Positions 36,701 to 44,335 of a stretch of 64,000 nucleotides of DNA are shown here, piece after piece. Below the pieces are notes generated by a model. It did no database searches. It saw nothing but the letters and a program-made list of their open reading frames with translations, and was not told where the DNA came from. Positions within the stretch are counted from its first letter, which is position 1, and each line of letters opens with the position of its first letter. Made by a program: the position numbers and the translations under genes. Source of the DNA: Brevibacillus formosus (GTDB lineage Bacteria > Bacillota > Bacilli > Brevibacillales > Brevibacillaceae). The stretch lies in contig NZ_PXZL01000030.1 of NCBI RefSeq assembly GCF_003013405.1, positions 124,001-188,000 of the forward strand. Direction: 5' to 3'.

Positions 36701-37771
36701 ATGCTGCGGATAGTCTGGATCAATGGGTACGTAGGCACCTCCCGCCTTGAACACTGCAAGAATCGCAACAAGCGTATCCGCGTTACGCTTCATATAGATA
36801 CCGATTTTGGTGCCAGGTCGTAATCCTTGCTGGATAAAATGGCGCGCAAGTCGGTTGGATCGCTCGTTTAATTCCTGATAGGAGAAAGTTGAGTTTCCGT
36901 CTGTCACCGCTTTGCGATGAGGCGTCTTTATTACCTGCTCCTCAAAGAGGCGAGCAAAGCTCTGATCGCGTGGAAAAGCAACCCGGTTGTCGTTGAATGA
37001 AAGAACTAACTCCCGAACCTCCTCCGTAGATAAGCACGCTATCTCACCAATCTTCTGATTTGGTTGGGTTACGATAACCTGATAGATACGGACCAAATGC
37101 TCCATCATCCGTTCCATCATGGGGAGTTGGTATCTTTGCCCCACGTAACGAACAAGTAATTCGAGCGAGTCCCCCTTTTTAGAAAAGAGGAGCTGCAACT
37201 CGCTCGAAACCTGTTCCAGGCTGCCCTGATCATGAAGGACGTCCAACAAGCAAGTCGCCTCAAAGAACGGTGTGCTATTCCCCTGCTGCGGTACTTGCAG
37301 ATCCTCGATCAACCGCAAGATTGGGTAGTTCTGATGTTCCACAGCAGTCTTTAAGGTCTGCCGAACCTCTTGCAGCAGCTCCTTGATGCTCCATTCCGGG
37401 GGTACCTGATGACGCAAGGGCAGTACTTTGTTCAAAAACTCCCCCGGCTCTGTTTGACGAAAGATAGCCGTTCCAACGCATATGTCCTGATGTCCCGTGT
37501 ATTTGGACAGCAAGATGCCAAATCCACTCAGCAAAGCCATGAACAAACGTTGATCCGAGCCATTGCTCAAATGAATCAGCGCCTTGCTGAGTTCGTCCGG
37601 GAACCTGATGGTCAGCTCACGAAGCTCAGACTGACGCTGAAACGAGGCCCGAGAGTCTGTTGGAAGGTCGAGTGAATGAAACTCTCGAGAGAGGTTCTCC
37701 ATCCAATAGCCTTTTTCGCGATCAAACTGCCCACTGGCCAGCAAGATGTTTTGTGCCGTTATCGTTGTCAA
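33788..37771 (-). CDS. NRPS: half C - A - T - C (predicted 2,3-diaminopropionate)
   Basis: This 1327-residue protein starts with a half C domain (1-245, no HH...DG). The A domain (about 265-780) has FTSGTTGQPKG near 427 and pocket residues D-I-W-E-A-T-M-D-D, with three acidic positions suited to a diamino acid. The T Ser is in LGGHSLKI (about 832). A complete C domain with HHIVSDG (about 1014) condenses this residue with the one loaded on the next protein. Dap is the logical substrate because SbnA/B/I genes share the operon and edeine has Dap at this place, but the pocket code is not one I can assign firmly. It starts with TTG at 37771 after AGAGGGA. By order it would be edeK. Confidence 0.88.
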   Translation of the reverse strand: MTTITAQNILLASGQFDREKGYWMENLSREFHSLDLPTDSRASFQRQSELRELTIRFPDELSKALIHLSNGSDQRLFMALLSGFGILLSKYTGHQDICVGTAIFRQTEPGEFLNKVLPLRHQVPPEWSIKELLQEVRQTLKTAVEHQNYPILRLIEDLQVPQQGNSTPFFEATCLLDVLHDQGSLEQVSSELQLLFSKKGDSLELLVRYVGQRYQLPMMERMMEHLVRIYQVIVTQPNQKIGEIACLSTEEVRELVLSFNDNRVAFPRDQSFARLFEEQVIKTPHRKAVTDGNSTFSYQELNERSNRLARHFIQQGLRPGTKIGIYMKRNADTLVAILAVFKAGGAYVPIDPDYPQHRILYIVQKSEIAGLITQPDLLDGLESIQASSPELKYLYVFGQSDQSVELLSGEDIDRESAGTDLAYIIFTSGTTGQPKGVMVHHRGMINHIFAKINDLSLCDDDLVAQTASLCFDISVWQYLAVLLVGGSVLVVETETVMDTQALHNVLRSNRVTVAEVVPSLLSVLLDLVQEWPESDRSFPDLRWMAVTGEELPAPLVRRWFACYTEIPLVNMYGPTEASDDITHHIIREMPSDQQIVVPIGIPIQNTHIYILDQNQCICPRGVKGEICVAGPGVGYGYYKDEERTQKVFVANPYASWVEDTDYQVLYRTGDVGRITEDGYIEYFGRMDNQVKIRGYRIELSEIEQVMRRHPAVKDAVVLALSEETGAKYLCAYVVPLEEFSARDVRDYLFTVLPEYMVPMHYVKQNVLPLTPNGKVDRGALPKPGIQDRVDTSIFVSATTETEKALTHIWAHVLQLDPNTISTRDNFFALGGHSLKINAVAAQIAQQFGVQLPLRTMFNHPTIQELGKVIDGADKTILKKRFPVEARSYYPVTPAQSKFFILQQVNPTDTSLHITAARFIEGALSREKVEHAFQGLIDRHESLRTSFDYIDGQVVQIVHDSLVFHLEVSESSAEQLEASLATFVRPFDLRQAPLLRAGLIRIAPEKHLLLFDMHHIVSDGVSMDILVEDFVRLYAGVTLPALEVQQKEFAVWQESALESGELQADYWAELFTSPAPLLSIPTDYERPESLTYPGATIEFDISAEERQRLQDLATQEQATLYMVLLSVYNMLLAKYSGQEDVVVGTPVAGRKFAEFDEVIGMFINTIPLRNYPKGEKTYREFLAEVREHTLASFEQADYPIDLFVQTLGLEPNTGRQPLFDTIFVLQNMDNPEGELELEDMLVKNYPLQNNTAKLDLHLSAYPVFDRLTCKLDYRSDLFRRETMEQFVSDFKSLLQQVMEDPERLLQDFELTREVALIQAQGVDWDFEF

Positions 37772-37804
37772 GCCAATCCCTCTTTTCTGTCCGTCATGTA
37801 TTTC

Positions 37805-40800
37805 TTAAAAAGCAAAGTCATCGTCGTCCACTTGTCCCTGTGCTACTTGTACTATTCCATGACCGATCTGAAGTTGTCCGATGGTTCGGTTCGGGTGGGC
37901 TACCATTTGCTCCAGAAGAATGACGAAGTCTTGAGCCATCTTCTCGATTGTTCTCCTGTGATACAGGTTCGTATTATATTGCCAGTGCATGCCTATGTGA
38001 TCCTCAGCATTAACCACTTCCAAAGCCAGATCGAGCATGGCAGCTTTGCGTCTGAACTCGTACGGAGCAAACTCGATTTGATCGAGACGGACCTTTTGCT
38101 GCTCCACTGCATGATGCAGGGTCAGCATGGCGTCAAACAACGGGTTCCTTGCTGGATCACGAGGGAATTGAATCTGGCTTACGAGTTGATCGAATGGGTA
38201 GTCTCCATGCTCAAAACCGCTAAGCACGTTTTGGCGTACCTGCCCGATATACTCCTGGACGGTCAATTCTTTCTTCGGCCAGTTTCGCAAGGCCAAGGTG
38301 TTAACAAACATCCCCACAACAGGGGCAAACTCCGCTCGTTGTCTACCATCCATGTCGCAGCCGACGACGATGTCCTCCTGATTGCTGTATTTGGATAACA
38401 AAACAGAATAGGCGGCCAAAAGAAGCATGTACAACGTCGTGGAACTCTGACGGGTGAACGAGTCGAGTTTTTCGAGCCATTCTCCAGACAGCTCGGTCAG
38501 CAACTCGTCTCCATCAAATGTCATGGTTTTTGGGCGAGGATAATCGGTCGGGATTGCCAACGGTTGCGGCTGCCGTGAAAATGCTTCCAACCAGTAGGCT
38601 TCATGCTCTGCCCAGCCGAGCTCGGCAGCTTGTTCTCTTTGCCACCAAGCGAACTCCTTGGCCTGTACCGACAATTCCGGCAAAACCTGTCCTTGGTAAA
38701 GGTTACAAAACTCCTCAAGCAAGATGGACTTGGAAATGCCATCGGAAATAATATGGTGCATGTCGAAAATCAACAGATGGTCTTCTGATGAGAGCTCAAT
38801 TAAGCCAATACGAAGCAAAGGAGCTTGCTTTAAGTCGAATGGCCGGAAAAAGCGTTCGATTGTCTTTTCCACAGCTTCCTCGTCTGTTTTCCATGTCTCG
38901 ATCGGTACAGACAGGTCACTGTGTACTTTTTGTTTTACCTGACCTTCCATCAGATGAAACGAGGTGCGCAGCGCCTCATGTCGTGCGACGAGTTGATCCG
39001 CAACTTCTTGAAGACGCTCTGAATCAAGGGAACCGGTGATCCGCATAACTCCCGGTGTATGATAGCTGGTAGCAGCTTCTTCCAACTGCCACAACAGGTA
39101 AAGCCGCTCTTGCGCACCCGTGACCGGGTAATATTCCTGATCAGAGAGCAAAGCGATCGGTTTTTGCTCCATCTCTTGGAGGCTGCCCGTGATCCGATCC
39201 GCCAAACCGCGAATCGTAGGGGCATCAAACAGGTCGCGCATGGAAAGCTTCACTTGAAAGTCACTTTCAATCCTAGATAAAAGCTGAATGGCCTTCAGCG
39301 AGTGTCCTCCCTGTCCAACAAAGTGATCGAGTACACCAGGCGTTGGAATCTGTAAAACATCCGCCCACAGCTCAGCCAGCTTTTCTTCGATTGGATTTGC
39401 CGGTGGCACGTATTCACTATTAACGCTTGGCTTTACAGCTGGCAAAGCTTTGCGATCGATCTTTCCATGCGGGGTAAGCGGCATCTCGGACAGCTCCATA
39501 AAGTAACTCGGGATCATATATCCGGGGAGCCACTCCAGCAGATGCGCACGAAGCCCATCTGGCTCAACGCCATCCTTTTGCACGACATAGTAGCAAGCCA
39601 GTTCGGTCAACCCCATTTGATCAGTGATAGCCAATACAGCTACCTGATTCACAGCAGGATGCTGAAGGACGGCACGCTCAACTTCTTTCAGTTCCACACG
39701 ATAGCCGCGCACTTGAACCTGATCGTCCATTCGCCCCAGATATTCAAATACTCCGGTTTCGCTGAGTAATCCGACATCTCCAGTACGGTAAAGGCGCTCG
39801 CCGGTAATGGGATGATACGTAAAAGCTTTCTCGGTCAACTCAGGCTTGCCCAAATATCCGTCGGTGATGCCAATACCTCCGATACAAATCTCGCCCTTGA
39901 CTTCAGGGGGACAAATTTCCCCCGTCTGGCCAAGGATGAACATATGCGTATTGGCAATGGGCACACCAATAGGGATTCTGAGTGTTTCTTCAGCAGGCTG
40001 TTCTGTGCAAAGATAGACGGAAGCGTATATAGCTGATTCAGTCATCCCGTAAATATTGGCGATTCGGGCGACACGGAACAGACGATTCCATTCGCGAACC
40101 AGATTAGCTGTCAGTGCTTCTCCTCCATTAAATACCCACTTCAAATTGGGCAACGGATCTGCTTCATTACGAGAACTCACATGAGCCAGAAACACATTCA
40201 TCATCGCTGGAACGAACTGGGTGACTGTAATGCGTTGCTCTCGCAGCCAGTCATACAACGCTCCCGGATCTTTGCCGTCTTCCTCTTTCAAAATAGACAG
40301 CTTTGATCCAACCATCAGCGGCCAAAACAATTCCCACACCGAGTCCGTAAAAGAAATCGAGGTTTTTTGGGCAACCACGTCTGTCTCGCTTAGTGGAAAA
40401 GTTTCCTCTAGCCAAAACAACGTATTCAATACCTGTTTGTGCGTAATCATGACGCCCTTCGGTGCACCGGTCGAACCAGATGTGTAGATGACATACGCAA
40501 CATCATCCTCTGAACCTGCCGGGGCTATCGCTTCATCCTTTTGGCGGCGAATGTCGGACGCTGTATAGACCTTGTATCCTTCGTGATGGAAGGAAGTATC
40601 GTCCAAACAAATGATCGTTTCGATGCTGTCAGGGAGATCCGGTATGATCTCATCCAGATAGATGGATTCTGTTACAAGCACCTTGCAGCGACTATCCTGC
40701 AAAAGATACCGAATTCTAGCGCGGGGATAATGCGGATCAACCGGGACGTATCCCCCACCTGCTTGGAAGATTGCAAGAACTGCCGCTACCATACGGGAGC

Positions 40801-41095
40801 TCCTGTCTGCGAGAATTCCTACGAGTTGCGAAGGAACTACACCCGCATCTTTCAGGATACGGGCTAGCTGGTTTGCTTCCGTGTGCAGTTCTGCGTATGT
40901 TCTTTCTCGATCCGCCTCTACCACAGCGACTCTATCAGGCGTTTTTTCCGCTTGCTGGGCGAACAGTTCAGCGATTGTCACTTTGTTGCGATACGGTTTG
41001 TCTGTCTGATTGACTCGGCTTAACAAGTTCGCTTCATCATCAGTGAGCAGGTTAAACTCATTCAGATCCAGATCGAGCTCCATACGTCCATTCAT
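37805..41095 (-). CDS. NRPS: A (lacks Asp235) - T - C (predicted isoserine)
   Basis: This 1096-residue protein opens directly with an A domain (about 40-570; YTSGSTGAPKG near 205). The residue that normally anchors the alpha-amine is Thr: the motif reads SFTDSVWELF, giving pocket residues T-D-W-Q-F-G-I-I-Y. Loss of Asp235 with an acidic residue one place later is expected when the amine is on the beta carbon. Edeine carries isoserine (3-amino-2-hydroxypropionate) at this place, so isoserine is the predicted substrate. The T Ser is in QGGHSLKAI (about 598). The C domain has HHIISDG (about 778). ATG at 41095 after AAGGGGAAGAG. The C partner for loading lies at the end of the preceding NRPS. By order it would be edeL. 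Confidence 0.88.
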   Translation of the reverse strand: MNGRMELDLDLNEFNLLTDDEANLLSRVNQTDKPYRNKVTIAELFAQQAEKTPDRVAVVEADRERTYAELHTEANQLARILKDAGVVPSQLVGILADRSSRMVAAVLAIFQAGGGYVPVDPHYPRARIRYLLQDSRCKVLVTESIYLDEIIPDLPDSIETIICLDDTSFHHEGYKVYTASDIRRQKDEAIAPAGSEDDVAYVIYTSGSTGAPKGVMITHKQVLNTLFWLEETFPLSETDVVAQKTSISFTDSVWELFWPLMVGSKLSILKEEDGKDPGALYDWLREQRITVTQFVPAMMNVFLAHVSSRNEADPLPNLKWVFNGGEALTANLVREWNRLFRVARIANIYGMTESAIYASVYLCTEQPAEETLRIPIGVPIANTHMFILGQTGEICPPEVKGEICIGGIGITDGYLGKPELTEKAFTYHPITGERLYRTGDVGLLSETGVFEYLGRMDDQVQVRGYRVELKEVERAVLQHPAVNQVAVLAITDQMGLTELACYYVVQKDGVEPDGLRAHLLEWLPGYMIPSYFMELSEMPLTPHGKIDRKALPAVKPSVNSEYVPPANPIEEKLAELWADVLQIPTPGVLDHFVGQGGHSLKAIQLLSRIESDFQVKLSMRDLFDAPTIRGLADRITGSLQEMEQKPIALLSDQEYYPVTGAQERLYLLWQLEEAATSYHTPGVMRITGSLDSERLQEVADQLVARHEALRTSFHLMEGQVKQKVHSDLSVPIETWKTDEEAVEKTIERFFRPFDLKQAPLLRIGLIELSSEDHLLIFDMHHIISDGISKSILLEEFCNLYQGQVLPELSVQAKEFAWWQREQAAELGWAEHEAYWLEAFSRQPQPLAIPTDYPRPKTMTFDGDELLTELSGEWLEKLDSFTRQSSTTLYMLLLAAYSVLLSKYSNQEDIVVGCDMDGRQRAEFAPVVGMFVNTLALRNWPKKELTVQEYIGQVRQNVLSGFEHGDYPFDQLVSQIQFPRDPARNPLFDAMLTLHHAVEQQKVRLDQIEFAPYEFRRKAAMLDLALEVVNAEDHIGMHWQYNTNLYHRRTIEKMAQDFVILLEQMVAHPNRTIGQLQIGHGIVQVAQGQVDDDDFAF

Positions 41096-41112
41096 TGCGA
41101 CTCTTCCCCTTT

Positions 41113-42276
41113 TTAGGTGGTGGTGAAAAATTCCCGCAAACGGTTAATTCCCTCGTTATACTTCGCGGCAGAGTATGAGAGGCGCAGTGTGTTCGGGATG
41201 CCAAAGTCCGAACCCGGTACGGTCGCCACATGTGTCGCCTCGAAAATTTGCGTAGCCAACTCAAGCGAGGTGCTGATGCCTTTTCTCTTCATAAATGCTT
41301 CGCAATCAATCGTGAAGTAGAAGCTGCCTCTCGCTGGCAGAGCAAGTACATCCGGTACATTTTGGAAAGCATCTATCGTGTAATCCCGACGACCTTTGTA
41401 CAGTTGGACCAAATGATCAACCTCATGCTGGTAATCAAGCGCAGTCATTGCTCCGAACTGTACGACTGGGTCAGCTGTGAGCAGTGTGTGGTGCTGAATG
41501 ACCGTCAGTGGCTGCACCAGCTCATCTGGTACGATTGCATATCCGACACGTCTGCTATACATCCGATACGCTTTGGAAAACGCATCCGTTGTGATGAAGG
41601 TAGACTTGGTATTTTTCAGCTGCATGACGGATTCGCACTCGTCATCGAAGTAGGTATTCGCATAAATTTCGTCATTGATAATAGCTGCACGGCCGTCTAC
41701 GATGCTGTCGATCGTATACAATTCCTCTTTTGTAAGAATATTTCCCAACGGGTTGCCAGGCGTGTTGATCACGACCACTTTCGTCTTGTCTGTGAAATTC
41801 TCTTTAAACGACTCCACATCAAGTCTCAACGTATCCAGATCAATTTTGTAATAACGAACTTTCGCACCGACTAAGAGCGCGCAGAAATGGTAAAGCGAGT
41901 AATACGGAAGTGGCAGCAACACTTCATCGCCTTCTTTAAGCAGGAGGTAGAACAGGTTGCGGAAGAGTGTGCTGGTACCGACACTAATCACGAAATTTTC
42001 CGGTTTGATTGACACATCGTATTTTGTTTTATAGTGGGTCGCGAGCTTATCTTTCAGCTCCGGCAGACCACCTGGATACACGAGCGAATATTTTTCAAAG
42101 CTGTTCAATGCCTGTTGCATGGAATTGATAATTTCGGGATGCAGCGGCATTTCTGACTTCCCAAGAGTCATGCGGATCGCTTCTCCACCGTTTCTCTCAA
42201 GCTCATTTGCCATCTGGTCAAGTACAAACATCAAAAAGCGCTCGTCGTGAAAATTAATTGAGGATCTGATTTCCAT
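41113..42276 (-). CDS. Class I/II PLP-dependent aminotransferase
   Basis: This 387-residue fold-type I aminotransferase carries a substrate/cofactor motif VINTPGNPLGN (about residues 170-180), Asp/Tyr in NDEIYAN, the Schiff-base Lys in FSKAYRMYSRRVGY (about 237) and an Arg near the C-terminus in LRLSYS. The length is normal. It is sandwiched between the NRPS with VOC domains and the isoserine-type NRPS, in a tightly packed operon. A role in making a precursor is therefore likely, for example amination of tartronate semialdehyde to isoserine. A general amino-acid aminotransferase or a capreomycidine-type PLP enzyme cannot be excluded. ATG at 42276 after TAGGAG. By order it would be edeM. Confidence 0.85.
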   Translation of the reverse strand: MEIRSSINFHDERFLMFVLDQMANELERNGGEAIRMTLGKSEMPLHPEIINSMQQALNSFEKYSLVYPGGLPELKDKLATHYKTKYDVSIKPENFVISVGTSTLFRNLFYLLLKEGDEVLLPLPYYSLYHFCALLVGAKVRYYKIDLDTLRLDVESFKENFTDKTKVVVINTPGNPLGNILTKEELYTIDSIVDGRAAIINDEIYANTYFDDECESVMQLKNTKSTFITTDAFSKAYRMYSRRVGYAIVPDELVQPLTVIQHHTLLTADPVVQFGAMTALDYQHEVDHLVQLYKGRRDYTIDAFQNVPDVLALPARGSFYFTIDCEAFMKRKGISTSLELATQIFEATHVATVPGSDFGIPNTLRLSYSAAKYNEGINRLREFFTTT

Positions 42277-42291
42277 ATTCTCCTACCCCTT

Positions 42292-44335
42292 TTATTTTAT
42301 TTTGGATTTTTCTGCTAACATTTTTAGGATTTTCACATAGCGATCCGAAAGCGATTCAACATATGCCGCCTGAAGCATGGATGGATCATAGGTAAAAACG
42401 ACATGGATACCTTCTGAAGTTTCCGCTACCTGAAGAACTAGCGGACTTCCGGCCATTTCTGGCTCGACTGATCGTTTCACTTCACGTTTCCAAACAGCTG
42501 ACTGAGCTTTGAACGGTATCGTCTGGTTGACAAAAAGTGTCGGCCATTCCATGTGCGTCGTCGCTTGCCAGTGCTCTGACGGATACAACGCGAGTGTTTG
42601 TATTTGGGCACGTACTTGCTTCGTTTGCTCCAGTAATTGTGAAAACGAACTGATCGTCTGCATATCGATGGTGAGCGGAACGATATTGTCAAAGTTGCCT
42701 AGCATTTGTTCCAGCACATCTTGCGTACGATTCGTCGCTAATACCCCAAGCGTCAAGCTAGGCAATTGAGTGACCTGTCGAAGCAACAGCAGATAAGAGG
42801 CAAGCAAGATGTCTCCCAGCTCCTGATTGGAATGAGCAGCTACATGCAGTAAATCGGCGTGACCTGTCGGGTCGATGTACTGCTCGACTTGTCGTTTCGC
42901 TACCCCACCCGTACCAAATGGTTGAGCATAATGTGGATTCGCTGCTGTCAACCACTCGTGACGTTGGGCCTCGAGATGTCCGTAATAAAGCATTTTTTTC
43001 TGCCAAACAGCGAATGCTTCGTAGCGAGGCTGTTCTTCCACAGCTGGTGCATGCCCTTCTGCAATCGCCTGATATAGAGCCTCCCATTCCTCCAGGAGTA
43101 GTCCGAGACCTCGCCAATCACTCAAGGAGCTGTGTAGACTTCCAATCAACCGATAGCGTTCTGCAGCCAGCTTTACCAGTTCAAATCGAACCAAACGTCC
43201 TGCTTTGTCCTCAAACGGCCTCTTCTGCTCGGCAGTCAATCGTTCTCGCAACCATACCGCTGTCTCTGCCTCACTTTTCTCCTGTAAATCACAAAACGCA
43301 AGCGGAATCGGTTCAGATAAGCCTTTTGGTGACAGCAGAGGAAATCGTTGTACGAGAGCTTGCCATGCTTGCTGCATATGCGACAGTTCGATTCTGCTCC
43401 GAAGCTCGATGTCAAAACATCTGACAGCCACAATTCCATCTTCTTGTTCCTGCTTCAGCAAACGTTCCTGTACGAATGAATAGATGGGCGTTGTTTCCGA
43501 ATGAAACTCGCCTAGAATCGGCTTAGGTCTTTGTGCTGCTGATTTCCCGTCGGTTAAAAGTAGGTAGGGGGCATCTGTCAGTTGCAGATTACGTCCTGTT
43601 CGGTCTGCAAAAGAAACAGGGATGCCGCACGCTATCAAAGTGTCGATCCGTTCGGTCAGATTCGCGACCCGATCCTCGACTTGGTAAACACCACAACCAC
43701 TTTTCATGAGCTCCCGCTGTTCTTGCGAGTGCTCCATTCGAGGCTCAACTAACTGGATGCTGCTCTCTTCCGCTTTGCCTAGTGTGATGATACTGGCTTG
43801 CGTTTGCCGATCCAGATATTTCTCGTAAACACGGTAGCCTAGAAAGGTAAAGAACGACAGTGCCTGATCAACATCTGGTGTAAGCAACCGGATAGCAGAT
43901 CGCTGATCACTGCTTTGCCATTCGTCATGCTTCATATCCTCGCTCTCAACAAGTTCAATCAAGCCTACCGATTCCACAAAGAGAAAGGCAACGAGTCTAT
44001 GATTGAAAAGTACTGCTGGCTTAGGAGCGCTGACCAAATCATATTTGAACCCGGAACCAACTAACCTTTTCAAAAATTGAGTAATATTGGAAATTGAATA
44101 ACATAAATGGTACGGACCCGTCCCCTTCTCTTCCAACAAACGAACGCAAGGTGACGTTTCATCCACAGGTGCAATCAGCTCGATTGGCACACAGCCCGGT
44201 TTCATGCACATCGAAAGATAGACATTTTGTTCTGGATCATGAAGGGAATCGCTCGCATCAAATCCGAGAGTGCCATACATGATTTGAGCCGGGCCTAATT
44301 CTGGAACTGCAACTCCGACATGGTGAAGGCGGTTC
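42292..44335 (-). other. VOC-VOC-C* extension of the NRPS (domain annotation)
   Basis: VOC1 (protein residues about 1495-1625) starts NRLHHVGVAVPELG. It keeps ligands equivalent to the H-E-H-E metal site: His in RLHHVG, Glu in VPIELIAP, His in GPYHLCY and Glu in VGLIELVE. VOC2 (about 1640-1755) has the same fold pattern (LLTPDVDQALSFF...LGYRV) but no His ligands. The C-terminal 405 residues resemble a whole condensation domain, but the HH...DG motif reads HSSLSDW (about 1893), so the catalytic second His is lost. No carrier domain follows. Confidence 0.8.
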
